This document shows positions 35,289 through 46,977 of a DNA stretch of 64,000 nucleotides, piece after piece. The position numbers were made by a program, and so were the translations under genes. The stretch lies in the NCBI GenBank assembly GCA_023159155.1, contig JAJNNX010000015.1, forward strand, positions 248,001-312,000. The letters are read 5' to 3'. The notes under the pieces are model-generated. The model had not been told where the DNA came from, made no database searches, and worked only from the letters and a program-made list of their open reading frames with translations. Numbering within the stretch: the stretch's first letter is position 1; every line of letters begins with the position of its first letter. This DNA is from Ustulina deusta (lineage: Eukaryota; Ascomycota; Sordariomycetes; Xylariales; Xylariaceae).

Positions 35289-38200
35289 CTTGGGAAGGGG
35301 GATAGATGCATGTAGACACTGCAGAGTTAACAGCGAAAGGTATCAAAGGTATCAAATTAGCTATTAGACAGTTGATCAGCCAAAGGGCGGCCATACGCGA
35401 TATGAGGCGTGGCTATCTCCAATAGTGCTATCCAAGCTTGTTCAACTGAGCTGCGGCCTAATGGGCAAGCCACAATGGATTGTACCTGGTACGCAACGTG
35501 GCTTGTAAATTCCTGAATCATGCAAGGTGGCGTGGTCGGTACCTGCGATATGTACATGTCAATAGAACTGTCCCTGGCCAGGTACATAAGTATACCTAAA
35601 TACTACCCTGTATCCATGATGTCTGTGGAGAGGGTCGTCCAGCCACGAGTGCCTCTACCTATCATCGCCTTTGGCTCCGTGTCGTTTGTATCTTTACGCA
35701 TAGTATTTTCGGCGTGATGTGCTGTACACCACTGTAGGCATCCACTAACAGTTGGAATTGATCAGACACTCATACCAGCATCCCACTACCTCGGTAGATG
35801 TTGGAGAGGTATGTTCTTCTCAACACAACCTGGAGAAGTGGGACTTCCTCCGACGGTTGTCTGAGAATAACCTCACAAATATCAGCAAACCCTTCGGCTA
35901 AGGCGTTGTCTTGCTAGGTTCTCCTCCAGGAGACCCGTACATGTACATGGTTGGCTTGTGCCTCGTGGCTATTTCAAACCACTTGAATCCCGACATTCAG
36001 CCGGGTCCAAGTTGACTTGCATCGTCGGGTCCATCCATGACCAGGGCAATGCCGGTCTTCTATACTACGTACCTATATACTACTGTACCTACCTATATAC
36101 ATACTTGTACAGTAATGTATTTCTGAAACACTGCGACCCCATTAGCACCTATTCAGAACAGGTGTAGAATACCTACAGGTATTCAGCTCGAATTACGCTT
36201 GTATACTACAACACTAAACAACCAGATGCACAGAAGCCAGACAAGAATAGTGTATCTACATAAAGACGGTCCGCTCCATCTTGAAATTTTACTATGCGAA
36301 GAGCTTGGCATACCATGCATACATCTGAAGCTGGCCAATTACACATCACTTGGATGAAGTACCAAAGTACCTTGTGGTACGGTACTCGGGCTCCTGCGCG
36401 CTACTACTAATGGGGATAGAGGCGCAGCTTGTTAAGAATTTGGTGTTCTGATCCGTCCCATCGCATTGCTGGTCCGGTACCTAGGTATTTACCTTTCGAT
36501 CACGCTAGGTATTTACTATTTGCATGACTATGTACCTACCAGGCATCTGCCAGGTAAGTAGCTAACTTGCATTGTTACCCGTTGTTGTCAAGCTTCGTGG
36601 ATAGTGAATGGTCTGTGTGTGTTGTCTCTAAGGCTTGAAGTCGATTGTTGAGGCACTCGAAGCTGCAGAAAATGAATCCGACAGCTTGTCCTCAGGTACT
36701 AATAATAAGCATCTCACCAGCCAAGTGTACACTACACTATACACTAGGTACACTAGAATGAATCCTGTTCCGGAGATTGTGGAGTTTTCTGGAGTTTGGC
36801 CAGTTTCTATTGTTCAACAAACGAGCGAGCTGATAGGCTCAGCCGTCCTGTGGCCTCCGATGTATCAAGAGAGGGCTGGGTACTACAGTAATTAACCAGT
36901 CTAGCCTGTCGAGCGTCCTGTCAATACAGCCTACTAGCCTACACTACGTGTAGAAATACCCTGCAGCTCTACCGCGTGGGTCGGCAATACCAATCAATGC
37001 CTGAGGACTGTAACCTTGCCCCATGAGCACTGTTTACGGTCCCCCTCTGAAAAAAAAACCAAAAAAAAACACTCAAGTCAGAATACACACACAGAATAAC
37101 TCGAACAATGCAAGAGCCTCCAAAGACGCCATGAACAGAGTTTGATTTCTACCTGATGCCACGAGTCATATGTACATCAGACCGGGGGCTTCACCTTTAT
37201 TGGGTGAGCATGGGTAACTAACTCTAGGTATACATATACGTGTAGAAAAAGGATCACATTACTACTGAGCATAGTCGAGGTGGAGCATCCGGGGTGCGTA
37301 GTGTACTGGAGCACCGTATACTTATTCAGGCACTGTACTGACTGAAACGTCACCGGACTTGGATGTTTGGACCCTCGTCAAGTTCGTTTCTGCTTGGCGA
37401 TGGGCAGCGAAAATCTGACCAAGTAGCGCACACGGCAACCACTCACGATTCCAAGCAAAAGAAACAATAACAGCTTAGCAGGAGCCCCTTGAGCGGTGCG
37501 TTAATTCTAGAGGATCAACATGATGCGTCTTCGTCTACTGAGAGCATCTATGAAGCTGGGAATGATGGGTCAAGATTGTTAGGTTCGGACGGAAACACCC
37601 CTGCACCACGATGCCAATGTTCCAGGTACACTATGTCAACGCCTCGGCCAGGTGCGGCAGCGGTACCCTCGTTACGCTTCCGTTTGATAACAAAACTAGC
37701 ACGAACTGGGCTCCTCTAGACGCCCAGACGCACGACATGTTACCATGGGCGAGAGCTACGGTGGCAGCAGTGCCTGGTCATTGATAGATGTGCGGCCACT
37801 GAGATCACCACCTTTTATGAAGGTTTTGCTTTTTGAGGTACCTACAGCAATGCATCATGACATGAGCGAGAACCACACCAGAGAGCCGTGTGCGAGGTAC
37901 ATCGGATAGCAAGACTGCTAACCCAAAACGAATAGCATGACAGGCAGAGAATATCGTAGATGTGCGTGGCAAATGGAACCGCGGGCCTATCTCTATACTG
38001 GCACATCGGCAGGAAAAGAGGGTAAATGGTTGAGACACTGTGTTAGAAAGCCGTCATCGAGGCAATTGACAGACAGTACGGTAGTGTAGGTACATGGGTA
38101 CTTGAAGATCTGCAAATAATCTGAATGTGGATGTGTGGATGGGACCGATGATGGATTGGGCGCAACTTCGAAGCGAGCCTGCCTGGGTAGGTCTGGAAGT

Positions 38201-38870
38201 TTACCTGCCCTGCCTTACAGACTCCACGCATGTCGAGTGCTGCCAATGTGTGTGGTACGTACCCTCGTCCAAGGGAAACCCCGTCTCCTTGTGGCCTTCA
38301 ATGTTTTTCATGTTGGCTACCTTACCTACAATGTGTCGCATTCCATGTTTCCAAGCCCCAGGTGCGCGTGTTATACTGTGGTGACAGTTCACTGGTAAGC
38401 AGGTAGGTAGGTAGGTACTCAGGTACTCTGCAAGAACTTTCTCGACTCAAAGTACACTAGAGGGCACAAGTCTGCCCTACAGCACTGACAGTGGTATAGA
38501 TAGGTAGTACCCGTTGGAAGCTCTCATCCAGTAATACGCGTCAAAAACTCCCTACCTAGTACAGTAGGTACCTACTGTAGGTACCTCGACAATCCCCTGT
38601 AGGCCCTGCACGTTGGACCAGGCTATACCGCTTCGGACAACTAGGGTGGGCCAGCGAGACCTTTAGTTTTGGCCCCGACACAAGACATGGACCTTGGATG
38701 CTCATCAACTCCCGTCTCTCTCATTATTCCTTGTCTTCAACATCTAAAAAACGAAACTCTGTCTGCCGGCGCCTGTCAGTCCTCGTTTAAGGTCTCCGTC
38801 ACTCCTTCGCTTGAAATCCAAGGCCTATGTATATTTTTGGCTCCGACTACGTCTGCTGTTTTCTTCCACT
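35289..38870. other. Gene desert of about 3.6 kb
   Basis: Divergent region between the TMEM115-like and TBL1/Sif2-like genes. It contains dense TAGGTA, GTACCTA and CACTACA words (36060-36130, 36478-36560, 38398-38425) and poly-A interruptions near 37050-37068. No gene, tRNA or intact transposon is found. Confidence 0.5.
38560..38579. repeat. Perfect 20-bp palindrome
   Basis: TACAGTAGGTACCTACTGTA equals its own reverse complement. It is followed by a further partial copy, TAGGTACC, at about 38579-38586. Confidence 0.9.
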
Positions 38871-41338
38871 ATGAAGGAGCATTTAGACTCTAACCGGGTC
38901 AATTTCTTGATTTGGAGGTACGTTGTCACCCGTTTCCCTTCACCCGTCCCCGATCCTCACACTTCGCTTCACGCTGTTTTCGCCAGAGTGCCCTATTCCC
39001 TCCGCAAGGTCCTCTGCACCATCCGTCTGGCCATGGCTCCATTGACTTTCGAAACCTAGGTATTTGTTAGAAGGAAGTAGGTGTCTATCTATCCTCGTGG
39101 CCGCCTTGCTGCTTTATTCGACGACGTGCGGGAGCTGTTGGTTGGACGGCTGTGCTGCCTTTGTGCGCAGGGGAAGAGATGGGTGAGGGTTTGTGGCATG
39201 CGAACTAACCTGGAGCTTGCGCAGATTATCGAGAGACGGCCGTGAAATTCCAGAAAGAGTGGCATGTTCAAGAACCCCATCGGCAGCTAGAATTTGCGCC
39301 GTATGTCAAGAGCCATGCGCTAGTCAATGTTTTAAACAAAGGTCTGTTGTATCACTCGCTAGAGAGGGAGCATGCACAGACAACCCAGGTACGTGCTAAA
39401 ATCTGGGCGATTCGAACAGCCAATGCCTCCGTGAACTGTGTAGTGCATCAAGCAAAACACGAAACCAACAAGCAAAGGCATGGCGCCGGTCTGTGACAGA
39501 CACCAAATTGATTTTCTCCAAATTGCCGCCCAGGATCCAGCCGAATGGGCATTGGCACTGACGACTTTCTCGTTGCAGGTACCTCGTGATGCAGCAGCGC
39601 AGGCGGCACTGGCCGAGGCGATGCAGCTAGGGGTTTTTGGTCCACTGGATGCGCATCCACCGCCTCACCAGCAGAAACCGGATGAAAGCGACGATGATGC
39701 CGAGGCAGAACCCGACGATCTAGATGTCCAGCCCACGCCAGCACCACCAACGGCATCGTCTGGAGTCGACGTGGAAAATTCCCGAAAACGCCAGGGTGAC
39801 AGGCAACAGCAGTCCTCTCTTGCCAACGGCTCCCCGGCCAAGCGACCGCGACTGAGCAATGGGTACGAACATGGAGTGGATACAGCCACAACCCCCATGG
39901 AATTGGATGGCCAAGACCACCAGGGCGACAATCATGCTTACCCATCCCCCCTAGAGGGCGAACAGGCGCCAACGCCTCTCCCTCGCACCGATGGCCCCGA
40001 GCAAGGCACTCAGGTCGACAAAGTCGAGGAGTTGGCTTGCGAAACCACGTTTATTCCTCTCGGCTCGGGTCTCGACGATGCATCCGGCGCCCTATCCAGG
40101 GTAAACGGTGACAGTGCGCCAGTGCTACTGCACTGCCAATGGCATCCGCGAGATCCCTCCCTCTTGGCGGCTGCTGGAACCGATGCGCTAGCCCGCATCT
40201 GGAATATCTCGCGTGGGGCAACAGCCGATCCTGCATCTGAAGATCACGTGAATAGCATCATCCCAGATTTCCGTAATCTGGTTGAGGATGATATACCGCC
40301 CAAGGCCACCGTCACTGCCATGGCTTGGAATTGGGATGGCACCGCCATCGCTGTTGCTACTGACTCGGACTCCAAGGCCAGGCTTACCCTCTGGACCCCC
40401 GAAGGCAGCCACATCCATCACTTCGAAGTCGCAGAGCCGCCTATCATCAAGCTCCGTTGGAGCCCTCAGAGTATCGCGATTCTGGCAATAGCACCCGAGA
40501 GCGGAGGCACACTTATCACCGTTTATCATTCGCGTACACTAAACTCAACGACATATTTGCTTCCAAACCACGATCTAAATGCCGAACCACTTGATGCAAC
40601 ATGGACTAGTGACAATGAGTTTCTCTTGTGTGGTGGGGATCTGCTGGTATTGTTGAGATACTCGGATAAAGAAATATCCGAGGTACAGAAGTTTGAAACA
40701 AGAGAAGGAGATACGCTCACGCAAGTTCAATACGATTCGCGGTGTTGCTTGGCTGCTACGTGCGGAGAGAAGGGCGTTGTCGATGTAAGGGAAATTCTCA
40801 TTTCTTCAGGTTCCTTTCTAACAATTGATCTAGGTATGGGAAAGTTCTGGAAAGCGGCGCTCGATACAGGCCCATTGCGATGCAGTAACTGCGCTAGTTT
40901 TCCAGCCAGAGCAGTCACCAGCCATCGAAAACGAAAGGCTGTTGGCATCAGGCGGTGAAGACGGAGCCATCTTCATATGGAATGCGCTTGCTCCTGAGGG
41001 CCCGGCAAAATGCTCCATGACCATGGGTCCTGCTATTGTTGCGCTTGCATTTACACCGGATGGCGCATTTATCGCTGGAGCATCGAGTGAAAGGATACTC
41101 ATCTGGAAGGTTGACGACCATAGTATTCCGCGTGCAAGTTGGAGTCGCCTTCCCCATCCCGGTTGGCTGAGCCCGCGGATGAATCCCGAGTCGGATGAAG
41201 AGGATGAGCATTGCTTAGGTTGGGATTCCACTGGCCACAAGTTAGCTTATGGTGTGAACAGCCGAGTAAGTTGTTGTTAATTGTTATATCCAAACTGCCG
41301 CTAACTTCCGACAGCTTGCTGTCATCAACTTTCGGTGA
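38871..41338 (+). CDS. SIF2: LisH-WD40 protein, TBL1/Sif2-like (Set3-type HDAC complex subunit)
   Basis: Six exons are proposed: 38871-38917, 39060-39076 (17 nt), 39225-39388, 39579-40784, 40834-41265 and 41315-41338; all phases agree and give 629 residues. The first three exons assemble a LisH motif: NRVNFLIW, R|YLLEG|N, YRETAVKFQKEW, followed by YVKSHALVNVLNKGLLYHSL. A low-complexity acidic and basic linker (residues about 75-225, with KRPRLSNG) precedes WD40 repeats such as LLHCQWHPRDPSLLAAAGTD, VTAMAWNWDGTAIAVATDSD, IIKLRWSPQSIAILAIA and LLASGGEDGAIFIWNA. TBL1X/TBL1XR1 and yeast Sif2 have this design and tetramerise through LisH within NCoR or Set3-Hos2 complexes. The last exon encodes only LAVINFR. 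The protein is probably nuclear. Confidence 0.88.
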
Positions 41339-42054
41339 TGAAGTCTCCTACAACATGTGATAATTTCTACTATTATCCAGGCGACTATATTAATAGACTC
41401 GACTGGTTGCTCCAGATGAGGTCCATCGGGCTTCGCGAGAACAGTTGATCAGATTAGAGTTCTAAGCGTCACGCTGTTCCCGCCTAGCAACCGGTCAAGA
41501 CTACCCTAGTAGGTAGTAGCGCCCGTCACTGGGTTAAAACTTCGCCGTATCAATGCGCCGGTTTGGCACTTCATTGATTGGAAGGTCTACTTCGCCATTT
41601 CTGAAGTGGCCGTTCAAAAACACATCTGATGAAGTATCGAGCTTTGAGATCATAAATATGAATTCGAAGCGATATCACTGGAGCCTATGCTACGTCACTC
41701 CTATGCTGGCTCATCATGAGGGACGATGAAACGATATTCCGAATGGCAGATCGCTCTCGGCCTGGCTCTGTCTTGGAGACATGGGAGACGACGGGGAACT
41801 CTTTGTACAACAAGCAAAAATAAGCATGTAGAGCTTCATGGCATGAGGCCACCGTAGATACACCAATGCACGGGTTCATTTGTATACGTACTCGATTATC
41901 ATACATATAACAGAACGAGAATAAGAAGATGGAATTAAGAGAGAAAAAAATAATAGATATCAAATTTGAAGATTTGTATCTCGCCACGATAGGCAACAAA
42001 TTCAGTGCTAGCCAAATCGCTTCTTACCCAGCTTACTATCACAGTCTAGAATTG
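41339..42054. other. Convergent intergenic region
   Basis: 3' flanks of two converging genes, with a TAGTAGGTAGTAG word near 41507-41519. No coding signal. Confidence 0.55.
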
Positions 42055-43707
42055 TTAAGGTTTCCATCTCAGCATAGTAAACGAGTGTTTTGGGAACTTG
42101 TACACCCCCTCACCATTCCATGTGCTTTCGGCAACGCCCACTTCTTCCTTGCCCTCGGTGTTCGTGGCGGTCACTTGCGCCGCCGTGACCGTGTATACAG
42201 AGACATCCTTCCCGACGACACCCTTCACCTCAACATTAAAATCCTCGGCATCACTGATGTTCACGACGGCCAGACTCACATAGCCCTGGTCATCGACCGA
42301 CGCGCTGACGTCTAACCACGGCGCGCCATCCTCCAACGCACCTTGCAACCATCCCGGCTGCGTCTCGCCGTCGTAAGCGCCGGCGCGCACGTGGGTCGCC
42401 ACGGTCCAGCCGCGCATGTAGCGCGAGAACAAGAGGAGCGGCCACCAAGTCGATTGCCTCACGACGCCGTCCCTGGTCGTCATGAGGGGCGAGATGACGT
42501 TGACGGACTGCGCAATGTTCGCCATGCCGATGTACCTGCTCTGGCGCACGAAGACGTTCAGCCACACGGCGACGGCCAGGGCGTCGGAGAGCGTGTACGT
42601 CTCCTCGGCGCCCTGGGCGCCGGGGGCGCGCTCGGGATCCCAGACGTTCCACTCGTCGAAGCAGATCTTGGTGGGCGGCTTGGAGACGGGGACGCCGCGC
42701 TCGATGCGGGCCAGCTCGATCAGCGACGCGGCGACGCGGATGGCGCGCTCGGCCGCCAGCGGCGCCGTCACGTTCTGGACGTGCGACGACCCCGCCGCCG
42801 TGTACACGTGGATGCTGTGCATGTCGACGACGGGCACGCACGCCTGCAGGACGGCGTGGTCCCACGACGCCGTGCCGTCCTGCCCGCAGAGGACGAGCAC
42901 GATGTCCGGGTCCAGCAGGCGCAGCGCCTTGGCCCACTGCGCGGCCTTCCTGGCGTAGTCCCCGGCCGTCATCTGCCCGACCTGCCAGGGGCCCCAGACC
43001 TCGTTGCCGAGCGCCCAGTACCGGACGCGGTACGGCTCGGCGCGGCCGTTGGCGCGGCGCAGGTTCGCGTAGTGCGTGTCGCGCGCGCCGTTGCAGTACT
43101 CGACCCAGGCCAGGGCCTCGTCGAGCGTGCCCGTGCCCATGTTCAGGCAGAGGTACGGCTCCACGCGCCGCCCCCCGGGCAGCCCCTCGGAGAGCGCCGC
43201 CAGCCACGCCATGAACTCGTCCGTCCCGAACTGGTTCGTCTCCGTGCCGAGCCACGCCAGCTCCGGCCGCGACGGCCGCTTCTCCCGCGGCCCGATCCCG
43301 TCCTGCCAGTGGTACGTCGCGCAGAAGTTGCCCCCCGGATACCGGACCACGGGCACCGAGAGCTCCTTCAGGGCCGCGATCACGTCCTTGCGGAAGCCGT
43401 TCGAGTCCGAGAGAGGGCTCCCCGGGTCGTAGATGCCGCCGTAGATGCACCGACCCATGTGTCTGGCAGAGAGAGAGGCCTAAGTCAGCTTTGCTCGGGG
43501 TAAGTAAGGGGACAACTATTCCCCCGTAAGTTTCCCCCCGTTTTGAGTTATGTGCTGCTGCTCCTTTTTTTCATTTTTTTTTTTCATTCATGTCACGTAC
43601 TCTGTGAATCCGCCATAAGTCATGGGATCGATCTTCGATAACCGTTTGGCCGCGTCGACCTCGATGAGCGGGGTCTCGCCCGCGCGAATCGTGGTGAAAG
43701 TCGTCAT
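42055..43707 (-). CDS. Alpha-L-arabinofuranosidase, GH51
   Basis: Two minus-strand exons, 43707-43601 and 43462-42055, join as GGFTE|HMGRCIYGGIYDP to give 504 residues. No signal peptide is seen (MTTFTTIRAGETPLIEVDAA), so an intracellular GH51 releasing arabinose from imported oligosaccharides is likely. Catalytic residues fit the family: the acid/base Glu in ALGNEVWGPW (about residue 190) and the nucleophile Glu in CFDEWNVW (about 305). Also seen are VRYPGGNFCATYHWQDGIGP and a C-terminal beta domain ending in FPKHSFTMLRWKP. Residues 40-430 are coded by extremely GC-rich DNA, which also creates a 386-codon antisense open frame. The intron contains A/T runs and a TC tract. Confidence 0.95.
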
Positions 43708-45026
43708 GATCGGGACGGAACCGAGGACGAGATGATTTCGGCGGCTTGTGTATGTATGTATGTATGTGTAACAATCTCGGGATATGTACTTATGTATATG
43801 AGGCCGAAGCAAAGAAGAGATTCTTCATATTCTGTCTATAAGGTGAACATGGTCTAGGTACAAGCCAGGACTCACTCCCTTGCACCGCTTATTATAACCT
43901 CGTCCCCAAAACAAAACGATAAAAAAAAACACATTAGATAGACCTGTCGTGTTGCTCTACGTTGTCTTCTCCGCGTTCTACGGGGCGCTCGGGCGCGTGT
44001 TCTCGCCGGGGAAATTCCTGTCCGTCTCCCTAACACGGGGATTGGTGCGCATATACGTCTGGCTGCTCTGAGTGGGTAGGCCTCGAACAATCCTAGGGAG
44101 TTTCAGTCTGCCGAGAATACTACAGTACAACAACATAGTGTCCGCCACAATCGGGACGGTGTCGGGTGTATATAGTAGATCTGCACCTGGGTAGATAGAG
44201 AGTGTACATATCGGTACTCCGGTCGTCGTTTGTATGTGCGCATATGTTCGGTGTCGTCCCGCATCCGGATGTTTGGCCAGAGATAAGCAAGCAATGAATT
44301 AAACAGCTGGAATTGTACCTTATACCACAAATAGATTTGCTTCATGACGAAGGTTCGCTCGGGGGTTAGGTGATCTATCATGCAAGACTAACCTAACATC
44401 AACTAGGTACTGTATGTAAGGTATTCGGATCTTTTTCACTCACTCGGTTTTGCACCACTACAATCATGTGACTGTACTTTTCCTCCTTCGAGTTTTGGCA
44501 GGGGGAGAGGTTGAACCTTCCATCTTCCATCTTTACGTTTCTTGACCACGGGTCTGGCTCACGACGGTATTGGATATATGCATATATATATAAGAGGTAG
44601 AACCTTGGGCAGCATTCCCCGCCTACGTAGGTAGGTACCTATCTGGTGTGATGCTATCTATCTGACATCACATGCAGCAGCTTTCTCCTCGATTCACAAT
44701 GGAGAAGGCAATCAGCACCAGCGGCAAGCTGGCAATTAGGTATTTCATCATGAGGCGGGCGCGTGCAGTCCGGTTCGAACGCCTACGAGAATAAACCTTA
44801 CATTGTAACTGGCGTTCCCTTAACATGCACTCCCCTTGATCGGGTTGGCTTACCATGTGAACCCTTCCACCAGTCATCTCCACATTTACATTTGGACACC
44901 ACTCGCAAACAAAACATCTGATATTTCCAAGCGTCGAAACCCACGTGGTCGGTTAACAGAAGAAGAAGAAAGGGTAAAGCTAAAGGCAAAATAAAAGCCA
45001 CAGCCACAAACACCATCACCATCATC
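43708..45026. other. Divergent intergenic region, about 1.3 kb
   Basis: Shared promoter area of the GH51 gene and the small gene at 45027. It includes TGTATGTA repeats just upstream of the GH51 start (43747-43768), a TAGGTAGGTACC word (44626-44640) and an open hydrophobic stretch at 43943-44071 discussed under findings. Confidence 0.5.
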
Positions 45027-45901
45027 ATGGCGACGCCACACGCAAACAGCCCCAAACCCGACAGCTTGACACACACCACGGCGCCGTCATCGGCGACGAC
45101 AACCTTCACCCCTGAGATGCGGGATCGCCAGGCGCGTGGCAAGAACCCTTACCACTCGGACTCCGAGGACAGCGACTGGGTCCCGGCACAAGAGAGTCGC
45201 AGTGGTGATGGTGGCGGCGCAGCCGGTAGTGGTAATGGCCATGGCTCTTCGCGGGGAAATGCTGGGCCTTCACGTGCTCGCTTGTGAGTCTCTCCAACCC
45301 TCACTACACACATCATTCTCTGCTGCGGGGGGGAGCCGAGACACGCATGTGTGTGGTAGGCACCTGCATCATTCCTGGGTGTTGAGCTAACCAGGGCTGG
45401 TTTGAGAACAGCCACAAGAGGGATGAGTCTTTCGCCGTGCACGACCGTCGGCGCGTGGCGGCCCAGATCCTGAATAGTCCGGAGCTCCTCATGATGGCGG
45501 CGATACGCGACGACGAGGTGAGCTGGTTTCCCTCATACGCGGCTCCTGAAGGCAGATTATGTTCTGTCACAAGCTTCCCTTGTCTTGTCTTGCCACATAC
45601 GTCAATCACAAAATCACAAGACGTACTTCCGCATATGCTAAGATATTCGATATACACTCTAATTAATCATTCCCCTCCTTCATCATAGGTCTCGTTTCAA
45701 CTGATTCGTCAATTCATGTGCCTGGACCCTCAAGTTTACCCACTTACTAACTAACCCTCCCTCCAGAGCATTCCAGCCACGCGTCTCAAATACACCCGCG
45801 TGCTTTGCGGTATCGGAGAACCGAGCACCGCTCCCACACGCGCGGGGACGGCGCACCCATCAACAGCAGCGAAACAGCGCAAGCGGTCTAGCCCAGAATA
45901 A
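45027..45901 (+). CDS. Small conserved fungal protein of unknown function
   Basis: Three exons, 45027-45283, 45412-45517 and 45767-45901, join in phase (SRAR|FHKRDES and RDDE|SIPATRL) to give 165 residues. The N-terminal 85 residues are disordered and Ser/Gly-rich with a YHSDSEDSDWVP acidic patch. The conserved part is short: AVHDRRRVAAQILNSPELLM, MAAIRDDESIPATRLKYTRV and LCGI, apparently a small helical module. The end KQRKRSSPE is basic. A nuclear role is possible from composition, but no function is known to me. The second intron (249 nt) is longer than its neighbours. Confidence 0.7.
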
Positions 45902-46977
45902 GGCCAAGGACAACGCAGCGTGCGAGGGGACCTATGACGGGTATCACGAATCCTGGCATCACGTGCCACCATAGCACAACAACCCTTCTCCGACAGGAAA
46001 CCCCCGATTTTTATTTTCCATGGCGGCAAGTCTCACCCCTTCCCCAGTGTTAGTGAAGGGAGAGAGAGCTGCTACCGGTTATCCTTACTTAGCCCACCAC
46101 GGGCTTGTTTCTCATCCGTAGCCAGTCCTACGATCTGCGAGAAGATAAACGACGAGAGAAGGGGACGGGCGGGAGTCGATAGAAAAGAAGTACAAATATG
46201 GCGAAAGAAGATAATAAAAGGGAATCATTGATATTGCAGAGATGATAATAGCTATGACTAGAAGAAGGACTAGCGTAACCCGAGTGACTGAAATCGCACG
46301 TCATATATCCGGACTAAGATCCTAAACTTTAGCCTCACGCTGGAAATAGGAGAAAAAAACAGACAGGTAGGTACAATGATTCATAGACGTCATATCTTGT
46401 GAAAAGGGAGGGATATCTTACGGCACATAATACGACTGGTGTCCCGCAGGGCATTCCCCTTTGACTTGCACGTCAAGCGAGCTATCGGGATCCATTGATA
46501 ATACATTGAACTTCGGGGCTGGAAAGAGATCTGGCTCATCACTTTGAATCACAAACCGACATACACAAGACTAGTACTTATGTTGTTTTTGATTTGAACT
46601 CGTACCGGGCATTGGGATAACTGCCTGGTCTATATAACTATTTCTATGCTATGTCACTGCATCAACGCGGTATCGCCCCATTCCAAGTCCAAGGGGAAAT
46701 CCCGCAAGGTGCATCTTGCCAGGACCGAGCAAGCTAAAATGCCAGTGTTTTATATACGGCAAAAGTCGAAAGCAGATCCAATCCAAACTAAGCCAAGGGA
46801 AAAGTCGTAATACCCATATAACGGGTAGTCCTGAATTAGGACCAAATGCCACCAACGCCATGCCATGAAGAATGCTGATCGATTCCTCCCGATATCCAAA
46901 TCTAGTTCCCCCAACATGCCTCTCTAGACCCTACATACCGGTCCCAGGCCCTTTTGGGTTTTACGGGTGATGCAATA
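45902..46977. other. Convergent intergenic region, about 1.1 kb
   Basis: Downstream flanks of the small gene and of the ADAM gene. AT-rich with no recognised feature. Confidence 0.55.

Noticed and set aside
39480..39578. Start of the TBL1/Sif2-like gene at ATG 39480
   Set aside because: It would omit the LisH exons, and this stretch fits as intron: splicing at 39578 joins in phase and has a CTGAC branch site.
45689..45733. Extra 45-nt in-frame exon in the small gene at 45027
   Set aside because: It would leave a following intron of only about 34 nt, below the usual fungal minimum.
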